A stretch of 64,000 nucleotides of DNA from Nocardia sp. NBC_00565. GTDB lineage: Bacteria > Actinomycetota > Actinomycetes > Mycobacteriales > Mycobacteriaceae. This document shows, piece by piece, positions 17,762-27,450 of this stretch. The first letter of the stretch is position 1, and every line of letters begins with the position of its first letter. The position numbers and the translations under genes were made by a program. Where the stretch lies: positions 5,828,001 through 5,892,000 of the forward strand of contig NZ_CP107785.1 of assembly GCF_036345915.1 (NCBI RefSeq). The letters are read 5' to 3'. Under the pieces are notes generated by a model. It saw nothing but the letters and a program-made list of their open reading frames with translations. It searched no databases and had not been told where the DNA came from.

Positions 17762-18987
17762 CAGCTCCCCGCAGTCTGCACATACCTCGGCGCGCGCGCC
17801 GGAGTACCGATGCCGGATGCCGGCGCAACGGTACGCGGATAGTCATCGGCGCATTCCGCGGCGTCCAGCGCCAGTCGGTAACCCCGTTTGACCACGGTCT
17901 GAATGGCTTTCGGCGTGCCGAGCCCGGCGCGCAGCCGCGCGATCGCGGTCTCCACGGCGTGGGTGTCGTCACCGCCGCCGGGCAGCGCCGCGAGCAGATC
18001 CTCGCGAGATACCACCCGCCCCGGCTGACGTGCCAGCGAGCGCATCAACGCCATTGGCGCCGGCGCGAGCTGCCGCACCGAACCGTCGACCACCACACAG
18101 GCCCCACGCACGCTGATCGCATGCCCGGCGGCCTGAATTCGATTGGCGCGCCTCGGCAATTCCTCGGCGACGTGCCGCGCCAGCGCACCGAGCCGGGCCC
18201 GACCCGGCATCGACGTAGCCACCCCCAGCTCCTCCAGCGGAGCCGCGGTGATCGGTCCGACGCAAGCGGGCAGCACCCGGCCGCGCAGAGCGTGCAGCAC
18301 ACCTTCCAACAGCCCGGTTTCCTTGGCGCGCATCAACAGTGACGCCACGGCGGGCGCGCTGGTGAAGGTCACACAGTCCAGGCTGGAGGTGACGATGGCC
18401 TCGATGAGCTGATCCATCGGCCCCTGATCATCCGGCGGCACCCAGCGATACACCGGCACCGGAATGACATCGGCGCCCGCACAACGCAATACCTCACAGA
18501 AATCGGGAACCGGTTCCCATTCCGTTGTCGCACCGTGCAATTGGACCGCGATCCGCACGCCCTCCACGCCCTCGGCGAGCAGATGGTCGAGCACCTCGGC
18601 GGAGGATTCCGACGCCGGGGACCATTCCTCGCGCAGTTCGGCGGCGCGAATGGCGCCCTTGGCCTTCGGCCCGCGCGCCAGCATCCTGGTCTCGGCCAGG
18701 GTCACCCGCAGGTCTTCGGCGATGCCCCAGCCCTCGGCCGCCTCCATCCAGCCGCGGAAGCCGATGCCGGTGGTGGCGACCACGAGCTGCGGCGGATCCG
18801 CGACGATCTCGCGGGTCACCCGCTCCAGCTCGTTGTCGTCGGCCAGCGGGATGATCCGAATGGCCGGGGCCGAGACGATACCGGCGCCCCGGCGCCTGAG
18901 CAGCGTGGCGAACTCGTCGGCCCGCCTGGCCGCCGTGACCCCGACCGTGAAACCGGCCAGACAGGCGCCCGTATCGATTGTCGTCAT
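17758..18987 (-). CDS. Uroporphyrinogen-III synthase-like protein with winged-helix domain
   Basis: A 409-residue fusion. Residues 1 to about 255 resemble HemD (LAGFTVGVTAARRADEFATL, TGIGFRGWMEAAEGWG, VTFTSAPAVASLLMRA). The last 110 or so are an OmpR-type winged helix (SLARQPGRVVSREDLLAALP, AVETAIARLRAGLG, QTVVKRGYRLALD). It may make uroporphyrinogen III for siroheme, regulate the operon, or both; the Rv0260c family carries the same fusion. It overlaps nirD and the chelatase gene by four bases each. Confidence 0.85.
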   Translation of the reverse strand: MTTIDTGACLAGFTVGVTAARRADEFATLLRRRGAGIVSAPAIRIIPLADDNELERVTREIVADPPQLVVATTGIGFRGWMEAAEGWGIAEDLRVTLAETRMLARGPKAKGAIRAAELREEWSPASESSAEVLDHLLAEGVEGVRIAVQLHGATTEWEPVPDFCEVLRCAGADVIPVPVYRWVPPDDQGPMDQLIEAIVTSSLDCVTFTSAPAVASLLMRAKETGLLEGVLHALRGRVLPACVGPITAAPLEELGVATSMPGRARLGALARHVAEELPRRANRIQAAGHAISVRGACVVVDGSVRQLAPAPMALMRSLARQPGRVVSREDLLAALPGGGDDTHAVETAIARLRAGLGTPKAIQTVVKRGYRLALDAAECADDYPRTVAPASGIGTPARAPRYVQTAGSW

Positions 18988-19391
18988 GCCGATCCACCGT
19001 CCGTGGCGAGCTCGGCCGCGACCGGCTCATTGGAAACCGAAACGATGCCGTCGTCGACACGCACCGCGTATACCGGCAGCGCTGCCGAATCATCATCCAG
19101 GCAACGTCCGTCCAGCAACGAGAACGCCTGCTTCAGCAGCGGCGACGCCACGACGGGAATGCCGCCGCGATCACCGACGATCCCGCGCGACATCACGGCC
19201 GCGCGGCCGAACGGATCAATATTGCCCACGGCGTAGAGCATCCCGTCGGGCAATACGAACAGGGCGGCCTGACGGCCACCTTTCAGCAACACCGCAACGC
19301 CGCGGCCGGGGATCAGGTAGTCGAGTCGGCACGCCTGCGTCCACCCAATGGTGGTAGCTGCGGCGATGCCGGGGGTATCGATCACGGTCAT
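18984..19391 (-). CDS. nirD: Nitrite reductase small subunit NirD
   Basis: A Rieske-fold small subunit of the assimilatory NAD(P)H nitrite reductase, 135 residues. It contains RGVAVLLKGGRQAALFVLPD, YAVGNIDPFGRAAVMSRGIV and SPLLKQAFSLLDGRCLDD. As in many NirD proteins, the Rieske Cys/His ligands are absent. ATG 19391 is preferred because GGAGG sits 9 bases upstream; the ATG at 19400 directly abuts GGAGG. It follows nirB by 64 bases and overlaps the HemD-like gene. Confidence 0.93.
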   Translation of the reverse strand: MTVIDTPGIAAATTIGWTQACRLDYLIPGRGVAVLLKGGRQAALFVLPDGMLYAVGNIDPFGRAAVMSRGIVGDRGGIPVVASPLLKQAFSLLDGRCLDDDSAALPVYAVRVDDGIVSVSNEPVAAELATDGGSA

Positions 19392-19455
19392 CGGTGTCAT
19401 CCTCCAAACGCCTTACCCATTGGTACCGGCGCCCTGTTTCTTGGGGGTTAAGCGG

Positions 19456-22005
19456 CTATTGCCCGCGTGTGGCGACCGGGACTTCCGGCATCCCGAGCAA
19501 CACCGGCACCTTCCGTTCGCCGGTTTCGTCGAACGAAATGGTCGGATCGGACTCCTCCGGGGCATTGACAAACGACACGAAGCGCGAAAGCTTCTCCTCG
19601 TCGTCGAGCACCGCGGCCCACTCGTCGCGGTAGCCCGCGACATGCTGGGCCATGGCCGCCTCCAGATCCTCGGCGATGCCGAGGCTGTCCTCGCAGATGA
19701 CCTGCTTGAGGTAATCGATGCCGCCCTCGAGGGCCTCCTGCCAGGGCGCGGTGCGCTGCAGCCGGTCGGCGGTGCGGACGTAGAACATCAGGTACCGGTC
19801 GATGTAGCGGATCAGCGTCTCGTCGTCGAGATCACCGGCCAGCAGCACCGCGTGCTTCGGCACGAGACCGCCGTTACCGCCGACGTACAGGTTCCAGCCG
19901 TGCTCGGTGGCGATGACGCCGACGTCCTTGCCGCGCGCCTCGGCGCATTCGCGGGCGCAACCGGAGACGGCCAGCTTCAGCTTGTGCGGCGAACGCAGTC
20001 CGCGGTATCGCTTCTCGAGCAGCACGGCCATGCCGACCGAATCCTGCTGGCCGTACCGGCACCAGGTGGATCCGACGCAGCTCTTCACGGTCCGCAGCGA
20101 CTTGCCGTAGGCGTGCCCGGATTCCATGCCGACATCGACCAGGCGCTTCCAGATCAGCGGCAACTGTTCGACGCGCGCGCCGAACAGATCGATGCGCTGA
20201 CCACCGGTGACCTTGACATATAGGTCGAATTCCTTGGCGATCTGGCCGATGGTGATCAGCTGATCGGGGGTGACCTCACCGCCGGGCATCCGCGGCACCA
20301 CCGAGTAGGTGCCGTTCTTCTGCATATTGGCCAGGAAGTGGTCGTTGGTGTCCTGCAGCGCGGCCTGCTCGCCGTCGAGGATGTGCTCGCTCGAGGTCGA
20401 GGCCAGGATGGAGGCGACCGTCGGCTTGCAGATATCGCAGCCGGTGCCCTGGCCGTGCTTGGCGATCAGGCCGGAGAACGTGCGGATACCGGTGGCCTGG
20501 ACGATCTGGAACAGCTCGGCGCGCGACTGGGCGAAGTGCTCGCAGAGCGCCTTGGACATCTCGACGCCGGACTGTTCCAACAGCTTCTTGAGCATGGGAA
20601 CGCAACCGCCGCAGGATGTTCCGGCGGAGGTGCACTTCTTGATGCCCGGGACATCGCAGGCGCCGTCCGCGATGGCCCCGCAGATCGCACCCTTGGAAAC
20701 GTTGTTGCAGGAACAGATCTGGGCGTCATCGGGTAGCGAGTCGGCGCCGAGTTCGGCGCCGGCCGGGGAGATCAGCGCGGCGGGTTCGGCGGGCAGCGGA
20801 CGTCCGACCAGCGGACGCAGCGCCGAATACGCGGTCGCGTCGCCGACCAGGATGCCGCCGAGCAGGATCTGCGCGTCATCGGAGACAACGAGTTTCGCGT
20901 AGGTGCCCTTGGCCGCATCGTGCAGCACCACCGACAGCGCGCCCTCGGTGGTGCCGTGTGCGTCACCGAAGCTGGCCACATCGACACCGAGCAGCTTGAG
21001 CTTGGTCGACATATCCGCGCCCGGGAATTCGCCCGCGCCACCGAGCAATCGGTCCGCGACGATCTCGGCGGTGGTGTAGCCGGGTGCGACCAGGCCGTAG
21101 CAGGTGCCCTCGACGGCGGCGCATTCGCCGATCGCGAAGATATTCGGATCGGAGGTCCGCAGGCCTAGGTCGGTGATGATGCCACCGCGCGGGCCGACCT
21201 CGATGCCGCTGTCGCGGGCAATCTGGTCGCGCGGGCGGACACCGGCGGAGAAGACCACCAGACCGGCCTCGATCACCGACTCATCGGACAGCGTAATCCG
21301 CAGGCGCTCAGATGTTTTCGTATCCGCGACGGTCTCGATCGACGCGGTGCCGACACCGGTGTGCACCTGCAGTCCGAGGTCGGTGACCAGCTTCTCCAGG
21401 ATCGCGCCACCGCCCTCGTCGATCTGGGCGGGCATCAGGCGGGCGTTGTACTCCACCACATGCGGTGTCATGCCGAGCAGTCGCAGCGCGTTGGCCGCCT
21501 CCAGGCCGAGCAGACCACCGCCGACGACCACACCGGCCGCGCCGGGCCCGGCCGCCTCGGCCGCCGCCCGGATGCTGTCCAGGTCGTCGATGGTCCGGTA
21601 GACGAAGCACTCCGGCAGATCATGCCCGGGAACCGGCGGCACGAAGGGGTACGACCCGGTCGCCAGCACCAGCGCGTCGTAGGCGATGGTGTCCCCCGCC
21701 GACGTGGTGACCTTGCGGGCCTCCCGGTCGATGGTCTGCGCGGCCTGGCCGAGCCGCAGCTCGACCAGTTCGTCACCGGCGTACTCGTTACCGGGCAGCG
21801 CGAGCGCGCCCGCATCCCAGGTGCCGACGTACGACGAGAGTCCGACCCGGTCGTAGGCGGGCAGCTGCTCCTCGCTGAGGATGACCACCTGCCACTGACC
21901 GGCCTCGTCCCGGGACCGCAGCGCCTCCACGAACCGGTGTCCGACCATGCCGTGGCCGACGACCACGGCGGTCTTGCGGTGGGTGGGGTCGACTGTCGAG
22001 TTCAT
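19456..22005 (-). CDS. nirB: Nitrite reductase large subunit NirB
   Basis: Assimilatory NAD(P)H-dependent nitrite reductase large subunit (nitrite to ammonium), 849 residues. Domains in order: FAD/NAD(P)H module (VVVGHGMVGHRFVEAL, VVVGGGLLGLEAANAL), a BFD-like 2Fe-2S region (ICSCNNVSKGAICGAI, CTSAGTSCGGCVPML), and the sulfite/nitrite reductase core with siroheme/4Fe-4S cysteines in KSCVGSTWCRYG and AVSGCARECAEARG. ATG 22005 is fixed by GGAGG 7 bases upstream. It lies 26 bases after narK. The open frame continues upstream only as the shadow of narK. Confidence 0.96.
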   Translation of the reverse strand: MNSTVDPTHRKTAVVVGHGMVGHRFVEALRSRDEAGQWQVVILSEEQLPAYDRVGLSSYVGTWDAGALALPGNEYAGDELVELRLGQAAQTIDREARKVTTSAGDTIAYDALVLATGSYPFVPPVPGHDLPECFVYRTIDDLDSIRAAAEAAGPGAAGVVVGGGLLGLEAANALRLLGMTPHVVEYNARLMPAQIDEGGGAILEKLVTDLGLQVHTGVGTASIETVADTKTSERLRITLSDESVIEAGLVVFSAGVRPRDQIARDSGIEVGPRGGIITDLGLRTSDPNIFAIGECAAVEGTCYGLVAPGYTTAEIVADRLLGGAGEFPGADMSTKLKLLGVDVASFGDAHGTTEGALSVVLHDAAKGTYAKLVVSDDAQILLGGILVGDATAYSALRPLVGRPLPAEPAALISPAGAELGADSLPDDAQICSCNNVSKGAICGAIADGACDVPGIKKCTSAGTSCGGCVPMLKKLLEQSGVEMSKALCEHFAQSRAELFQIVQATGIRTFSGLIAKHGQGTGCDICKPTVASILASTSSEHILDGEQAALQDTNDHFLANMQKNGTYSVVPRMPGGEVTPDQLITIGQIAKEFDLYVKVTGGQRIDLFGARVEQLPLIWKRLVDVGMESGHAYGKSLRTVKSCVGSTWCRYGQQDSVGMAVLLEKRYRGLRSPHKLKLAVSGCARECAEARGKDVGVIATEHGWNLYVGGNGGLVPKHAVLLAGDLDDETLIRYIDRYLMFYVRTADRLQRTAPWQEALEGGIDYLKQVICEDSLGIAEDLEAAMAQHVAGYRDEWAAVLDDEEKLSRFVSFVNAPEESDPTISFDETGERKVPVLLGMPEVPVATRGQ

Positions 22006-22031
22006 GACTGTCCTCCGTTGATGGTTCGGCG

Positions 22032-23507
22032 TCAGGCTCGGGCCGACGTACTGGCGGACTGGGATTCGGTGCCCGCGGTCTCGGCCTCGAGCACCAGGGC
22101 TTCGGCCTCGACCACGACCACGGAGTCGGTGCTGCCGACCGAGCGCAAGCCGGGACGGCGCAGGAAGACCGCCCAGGTCACCACCGCGCAGACGACGTAG
22201 AAGGCCATGAAGACCCAGAATGCGGTGGTCGCCGATTTGGTCGAGGCGTAGGAGGAGCGCAGCACCAGGTTGATCGCGACGCCGCCGAGTGCACCGATCG
22301 CGCCGACGAAGCCGATGAGCGCACCGGAAGTGTTCTGCGACCAGGCCGCCTGGGTGGCCGGACTGGCGTCCAGGCTCTTGGACTTGGCGTCGAAGACCGA
22401 CGGGATGATCTTGGTGACCGCGCCGTTGCCGATGCCCGACACGATGAACAGCCCGATGAACCCGACCACCAGCGCGACCATCGCCGCGCCACTGGGCACG
22501 CCGCCGCTGCGGTCGCCCGCGGTGCTCGCCACCGCGACCAGCACCGCGGCCGCGGTCATCGCGCCGAAGGTGTACATGGCGACTCGGCTGCCGCCGATCC
22601 GGTCGGCCCACTTGCCGCCGTAGGGCCGGGCCAGCGAGCCGAGCAGCGGACCGATGAACGCGATCTGCGCGGCGTGCAGCGTGGCATGCGCGACGGTGTC
22701 GCCACCGGCCTTGAAGCTGATCTGCAGCACCTGACCGAAGGCGAAGCTGTAGCCGATGAACGAACCGAAGGTGCCGATGTACAGGAAGGCGATCGCCCAG
22801 GACTGCGGCACCTTGAGCGCCGTGATCATGTAGGACAGATCAGCCTTCTGGTTCTTCAGGTTGTCCATGTACAGCGCCGCGCCGACACCGGCCAGTGCGA
22901 CTAGCACGAGGTAGATCGCGCAGATCACCGAGGCGTAGCCGTTGCCGAGGGTCGCGATGACCAGCAAGCCGACCAGCTGGATGACGGGCACGCCGATATT
23001 GCCGCCGCCCGCGTTCAAACCGAGCGCCCAACCCTTCAGCCGCTGCGGGTAGAACGCATTGATATTGGTCATCGAGGAGGCGAAGTTGCCGCCGCCGAAA
23101 CCGGCGAATGCCGCGACGATCAGGAAGGTCGTGTACGAGGTGCCCGGCTGGTTGATGAAGTACAGCGTGAGCAGCGTCGGAATGAGCAGCAGCGCCGCAC
23201 TGAAGATGGTCCAGTTACGGCCGCCGAAGCGGGCCGTCGCGACGGTGTACGGAATCCGCAGAATCGCACCGACCAGAGTCGGCATGGCGACCAGGAAGAA
23301 CTTGCCCGCCGGATCGATCCCGAACTTGTCGGTGGGCATGAACAGCACCATGACCGACCAGATGGACCACACCGAGAACCCGACGTGCTCGGCGAAGACC
23401 GACCAGATCAGATTCCGCTTGGCGACGTCTTTGCCACCGGCCTCCCAGGCCGCGACATCTTCGGCATCCCAATGCTCGATGTTGTGGTTACGCGTCAGCG
23501 TGCTCAA
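22032..23507 (-). CDS. narK: NarK-type nitrate/nitrite MFS transporter (first copy)
   Basis: A 12-helix nitrate/nitrite porter of about 491 residues. The TTG at 23507 is preferred because GGGAGG lies 6 bases upstream; a GTG at 23537 is open but has no ribosome-binding site. Family blocks include NLIWSVFAEHVGFSVWSIWS, FAGFGGGNFASSMTNINAFY and ALGLNAGGGNIGVPV, the glycine-rich nitrate signatures. It leads the operon into nirB, nirD, hemD-like and cbiX. It is a paralogue of the transporter at 25966. Confidence 0.93.
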   Translation of the reverse strand: MSTLTRNHNIEHWDAEDVAAWEAGGKDVAKRNLIWSVFAEHVGFSVWSIWSVMVLFMPTDKFGIDPAGKFFLVAMPTLVGAILRIPYTVATARFGGRNWTIFSAALLLIPTLLTLYFINQPGTSYTTFLIVAAFAGFGGGNFASSMTNINAFYPQRLKGWALGLNAGGGNIGVPVIQLVGLLVIATLGNGYASVICAIYLVLVALAGVGAALYMDNLKNQKADLSYMITALKVPQSWAIAFLYIGTFGSFIGYSFAFGQVLQISFKAGGDTVAHATLHAAQIAFIGPLLGSLARPYGGKWADRIGGSRVAMYTFGAMTAAAVLVAVASTAGDRSGGVPSGAAMVALVVGFIGLFIVSGIGNGAVTKIIPSVFDAKSKSLDASPATQAAWSQNTSGALIGFVGAIGALGGVAINLVLRSSYASTKSATTAFWVFMAFYVVCAVVTWAVFLRRPGLRSVGSTDSVVVVEAEALVLEAETAGTESQSASTSARA

Positions 23508-23634
23508 CAGGGGCCTCCCAAAATCGGTTAGCCCCACGGTAGGAAACGGGTATTGCCGAAATGCTGCCCCAAATGACCGTCAAATCAACGGTTGCTCACG
23601 ATTCCCCAAGATCCGGGGTGAGTTTCAATGGAAT

Positions 23635-23671
23635 GTTTCGCGCATGTGACACAACGGTTTCCGCGCGTCAC
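23635..23671 (-). promoter_or_regulatory. GlnR-like box upstream of narK-nirBD
   Basis: On the minus strand the site reads GTGAC-n5-GAAAC-n6-GTCAC-n6-GAAAC, two consecutive a/b half-site pairs matching the actinobacterial GlnR consensus (GTnAC-n6-GaAAC). Only the first spacer is off, by one base. It lies 128 bases upstream of the narK TTG. This suggests nitrogen-limitation control of nitrite assimilation, as known for nirBD in mycobacteria and streptomycetes. Confidence 0.75.
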
Positions 23672-23767
23672 AAACAGCCGACTTGTCAATCAGCAGTCGG
23701 TGAGATGTGACGCGCACAGCATGCTCGACCCCGCACACCCGCGCAACTCGAGCGGTGAGATTTCGAG

Positions 23768-25054
23768 CTATTTATTCCAGGTGTCCTCGAGCATGCGCGG
23801 CTTGCATGCCTGCCAGGCCCCCGCCAGCATCACCAGGACGGCGACGACGAGCATCGCGAACGGCGCGGCCCAGCCGTCGGTGACGGAGTGCAGCATGCCG
23901 AACAGCAGCGGACCGGCACAGGCGACCGCGTACCCGACACCCTGCGCGAAGCCTGACAGCGCGGCCGAGCCATGCGGAGTCCTGGTACGCAAATTGATCA
24001 GCGTGAGCGCCATCGGGAAGGTGCTCGGACCGAGGCCGAGTAGCACCACCCACAGCAGCGGCGCGCTCATCGGCGCGATCAGCAGTCCGGCGAACGCGGT
24101 GAAATAGAAGACGGCGCAACCGACCACGAACGGAAAAGGATTGCGAAAGCGCGCGACGACCGTCGGTGCGGTAAACGCCGACACCAGCCCGACCAGCGCG
24201 AACAGACCGACCATCGTGCCACCGAAGGCGGCGCTCGCGCCCGCCTCGGACAGGATCTTCGGCAGCCAGGTGAATATCGCGTAGGTGGTCAGCGAGGTCA
24301 TGCCGAACATGCCGGCCATGCCCCAGGCCATCGGCGAACGCCACACCTTGCCCTCGGGCTCCGCGCTCTTCGCGGGCAGGCCGGTAGTGTCCACCCGATC
24401 GCGGCCCCGCCGGTCCCGCAGCACACCGAACCACGGCAGCGCCGCGGCGAAGCCGAGCACCGCCCACAGGCCCAGCGAGATCCGCCACCCGTGCGCCTGC
24501 GCGACCGGCACCGCGATGAGCGCGGGCACCACGGTGCCGAGCTGGACCATGGTGATGTACAGCGAGCTGACCACCGCCAGCCGGTCCGGGAAGTACCGCT
24601 TGACCAGCGGCGGGATCACCACATTGCCGATGCCCATACCGCCGAGGGCCAGCGCGGAGAAGATGAGCAGCTCACCCGTGCCGCCGACCACGGCGCGGAT
24701 CAGCATGCCGAGCCCGGCCAGCAACATCGCGACCAGCGCCGTGCGTTCCAGTCCGAGCCTGCGGACGAACAGCGGGGTGAGTAGACCCGAGACCGCGAAC
24801 ATGGCGGTCGGGATCATGCCGAAGACGCCGACAACAGCCGTCGAGTAACCGATATCGGCGCCGATGCGCTCGGCCAGCGGAGAGAACGCGGTGACAGCGA
24901 CCCGGAGGGTGAGCGCGGACATCACAATGGCGGCGAGGACGAGCAGTCGCCCTTCGGCCAGCGCGCGTTTACGCCGCTCGACCCGGACATATTCCGGACG
25001 AGTCGTGGTTTCCGGGAGAGTTGCAGTCACCGCGAAATCATAGGATGACCCCAT
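23768..25054 (-). CDS. MFS transporter, CynX/NimT type
   Basis: A 428-residue 12-helix transporter (ATG 25054; a TTG four codons upstream is also open). The start of the core, LTLRVAVTAFSPLAERIGAD, and SGLLTPLFVRRLGLERTALV are typical of the CynX/NimT branch, which moves cyanate, 2-nitroimidazole and similar compounds. It is divergent from a GntR/FCD regulator 42 bases away, a frequent pairing. Whether the substrate is nitrogen-related is unknown, though it lies between two narK genes. Confidence 0.85.
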   Translation of the reverse strand: MGSSYDFAVTATLPETTTRPEYVRVERRKRALAEGRLLVLAAIVMSALTLRVAVTAFSPLAERIGADIGYSTAVVGVFGMIPTAMFAVSGLLTPLFVRRLGLERTALVAMLLAGLGMLIRAVVGGTGELLIFSALALGGMGIGNVVIPPLVKRYFPDRLAVVSSLYITMVQLGTVVPALIAVPVAQAHGWRISLGLWAVLGFAAALPWFGVLRDRRGRDRVDTTGLPAKSAEPEGKVWRSPMAWGMAGMFGMTSLTTYAIFTWLPKILSEAGASAAFGGTMVGLFALVGLVSAFTAPTVVARFRNPFPFVVGCAVFYFTAFAGLLIAPMSAPLLWVVLLGLGPSTFPMALTLINLRTRTPHGSAALSGFAQGVGYAVACAGPLLFGMLHSVTDGWAAPFAMLVVAVLVMLAGAWQACKPRMLEDTWNK

Positions 25055-25095
25055 GATAGGAGGCAAGGATTTGTGATGGGCGGTACTCTGTTGCC

Positions 25096-25767
25096 GTGCA
25101 ACCCGTCCGGCGGACCAGCCTCATTGCCCAGGTGACCGAGCAGCTGCGTGCCGAAATTCGTTCAGGCCGTTGGCCGATCGGCTCGCGCATCCCCACCGAA
25201 CCGGAGCTCACCGAGCTGACCGGAACCGGTCGAAATACGGTTCGCGAGGCAGTCCAAGCCCTCGTCCACGCCGGGATGCTGGAACGTCGCCAAGGCTCGG
25301 GTACCTATGTCATCGCCGCCTCGGAGGTCGGCGGCACCCTCGCGAAGTACTTCGCCGACGCGGAGGAACGCGATGTGCTCGAGCTCCGAATGGCGTTGGA
25401 CGCCACCGCCGCCGGACTCGCCGCGCGCCGCCGCGACGAGAGCGATATCGCGAACCTGCGCCGGCTGCTCGAGCAACGCAGTCAGCAGCCGTGGGACCAA
25501 TCCAATATCGCGGCCATCGAGGCCGACGTCGAACTGCATCGCGCCATCGTGGTGGCCAGCCACAATGCGGTGTACCTCGAGTTCTACGATTCCCTGCTGC
25601 CCGCCATCGAGCAGGTGATCCGCGCACGGACCGCGAAGTCCGACGACGCCTACGACGCCGAGCACAACGAAATGGTGCAGGCCGTCATCGATGGCGACTC
25701 GGACCGGGCATCACAAGCCGCGCGATGCTTCCTCAGTTCGCTGATCGCGGAATATCCTGACAGATAG
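25096..25767 (+). CDS. GntR-family regulator (FadR/FCD type)
   Basis: A 223-residue repressor-like protein. The N-terminal winged HTH is clear (IAQVTEQLRAEIRSGRWPIG, TGRNTVREAVQALVHAGMLE, RRQGSGTYV), followed by a helical FCD ligand domain (VLELRMALDATAAGLAARR, EADVELHRAIVVASHN). The start is GTG 25096. It most likely controls the divergent MFS gene. The ligand is unknown. Confidence 0.9.
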   Translation: MQPVRRTSLIAQVTEQLRAEIRSGRWPIGSRIPTEPELTELTGTGRNTVREAVQALVHAGMLERRQGSGTYVIAASEVGGTLAKYFADAEERDVLELRMALDATAAGLAARRRDESDIANLRRLLEQRSQQPWDQSNIAAIEADVELHRAIVVASHNAVYLEFYDSLLPAIEQVIRARTAKSDDAYDAEHNEMVQAVIDGDSDRASQAARCFLSSLIAEYPDR

Positions 25768-25817
25768 CGGAGTTACAGCCTCCGATTGTTCCGACCGGCC
25801 GCCGAGCCGAGCGCCAG

Positions 25818-25833
25818 GTAACCAACAGGTCAC
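25818..25833 (+). promoter_or_regulatory. Weak GlnR-like site upstream of second narK
   Basis: GTAAC-n6-GTCAC occurs 133 bases upstream of the second narK start. Spacing and the GTnAC halves fit a GlnR a-site pair, but the expected GAAAC b-site is lacking. It is much weaker than the box at 23635. Confidence 0.3.
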
Positions 25834-25965
25834 CAACCCTCGCCCGGCCGTGTGAGTCGGATTTGCCGGGAACGTCACGGAGCGCCATTCACTCGCAACA
25901 ACCGACTTCTACCTTTGTCTCGACCGCAGCTCGGCAACCCACCGAGCCAGATCGAGAGGAAGCCG

Positions 25966-27450
25966 ATGACTGCCGTAGCAGCTGCCACCGGCCAGCAGTC
26001 GGAACCCACAGCATTCGAGCATCGCAAGCGCGGACGCTGGTTGGATCATTGGGAGCCGGACAACACCGAATTCTGGGAATCCGGCGGCAAATTCACCGCC
26101 CGCAAGAATCTGATCTTCTCCGTCTTCGCCGAGAATCTCGGCTTCAGCATCTGGGTCATCTGGGGCACCGTGGTGACCAGCATGGGCCTGGCGGGTTTCG
26201 ACTTTCTCGCCGGACTCGGCAAGGGCAACCCCACCGCGGTGAGCAACGCCCTGCTGCTGACCTCGACCCCGACCCTCGTCGGTGCCGCACTGCGCATTCC
26301 GTACACCTTCGCCATCCCGAAGTTCGGCGGGCGCGCCTTCACCGTGTTCAGCGCGGCGATGCTGCTCATCCCGACGCTGGGCCTGGCGTACTTCGTCAAC
26401 CAGCCGGGCACGCCCATGTGGGTATTCATGGTCCTGGCCGCCCTCGCCGGTTTCGGCGGCGGTAACTTCTCGTCCTCGATGGCCAACATCTCGTTCTTCT
26501 TCCCGGAAGGGAAAAAGGGCGCGGCCCTCGGCATCAACGCCGCGGGTGGCAACCTCGGCGTCGCGCAGACCCAACTGGTGCTGCCGCTGCTGATCACCCT
26601 CGGCACCCACATCATGGCCAAGGATGCGGCGGGCTACCGCTTCGGCATCACCCTGTCGGTGCTGGTCTGGGTGCCGTTCATCCTGGTCGCGTGCTTCGGC
26701 GCGCTGCGGTACATGGACAGCATCAGCTCGGCCAAGGCCGACGGCAAGTCCTACAAACTGGCGCTGACCAATAAGCACACCTGGGTGATGTCGTTCCTCT
26801 ACATCGGCACCTTCGGCTCGTTCATCGGGTTCTCCTTCGCCTTCCCGACCCTGATCAAGGCCAACTTCCCCGATCTGGCCAAGATCGGCTGGATCACCAC
26901 GCTCGGCAACCTCGCCTTCCTCGGCGCGCTGGTCGGTTCGTTCAGCCGTCCGTTCGGCGGCTGGGTCTCCGATAAGGTCGGCGGCGCCAAGATCACGGTG
27001 TACGTCTTCGGCGGTATGGCGATCGCCTGCGTGCTGATCATGGCCGGACTGCAGGCCAAGAGCTTCCCGCTGTACCTGATCGCCTTCCTGCTGCTGTTCG
27101 TGCTGACCGGCATCGGCAACGGCTCGACCTACCGGATGATTCCGTCGATCTTCAACGCCGAAGCCAAGAAGTACGCCGCCGAGCACGGCCTCGACATCAC
27201 CGACGCCGCCGCATCGGCCCGACGCCAAGCCGGCGCCGCGATCGGTGTCATCGGTGCGATCGGCGCCTCCGGCGGCTACCTGCTCCAGCAGGCACTTCGC
27301 TTGTCCAACATCAACTTCCACAGCATGAACCCCGCATTCTGGGGGTACTGCGGCGCTTTCCTCGTGATGGCCGCGGTCACCTGGTTCTTCTACCTGCGGT
27401 CCTCGTTCGCCGTCGCCCGCGTCTCCTCGCTGGCCTACGCCAACGTGTAA
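25966..27450 (+). CDS. narK: NarK-type nitrate/nitrite MFS transporter (second copy)
   Basis: A second nitrate/nitrite porter of 494 residues. ATG 25966 has GAGAGGA 6 bases upstream. It shares KNLIFSVFAENLGFSIWVIW, LAGFGGGNFSSSMANISFFF and ALGINAAGGNLGVAQTQLV with the first copy, but the paralogues clearly differ in loops and C terminus. One copy may serve nitrate uptake or nitrite export for NarGHJI and the other assimilation (inference). It is monocistronic and followed by a strong hairpin. Confidence 0.93.
   Translation: MTAVAAATGQQSEPTAFEHRKRGRWLDHWEPDNTEFWESGGKFTARKNLIFSVFAENLGFSIWVIWGTVVTSMGLAGFDFLAGLGKGNPTAVSNALLLTSTPTLVGAALRIPYTFAIPKFGGRAFTVFSAAMLLIPTLGLAYFVNQPGTPMWVFMVLAALAGFGGGNFSSSMANISFFFPEGKKGAALGINAAGGNLGVAQTQLVLPLLITLGTHIMAKDAAGYRFGITLSVLVWVPFILVACFGALRYMDSISSAKADGKSYKLALTNKHTWVMSFLYIGTFGSFIGFSFAFPTLIKANFPDLAKIGWITTLGNLAFLGALVGSFSRPFGGWVSDKVGGAKITVYVFGGMAIACVLIMAGLQAKSFPLYLIAFLLLFVLTGIGNGSTYRMIPSIFNAEAKKYAAEHGLDITDAAASARRQAGAAIGVIGAIGASGGYLLQQALRLSNINFHSMNPAFWGYCGAFLVMAAVTWFFYLRSSFAVARVSSLAYANV

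Noticed and set aside
22006..22611. Longer NirB starting inside narK
   Set aside because: The upstream sequence is a shadow of the narK frame; GGAGG and the family start support ATG 22005.
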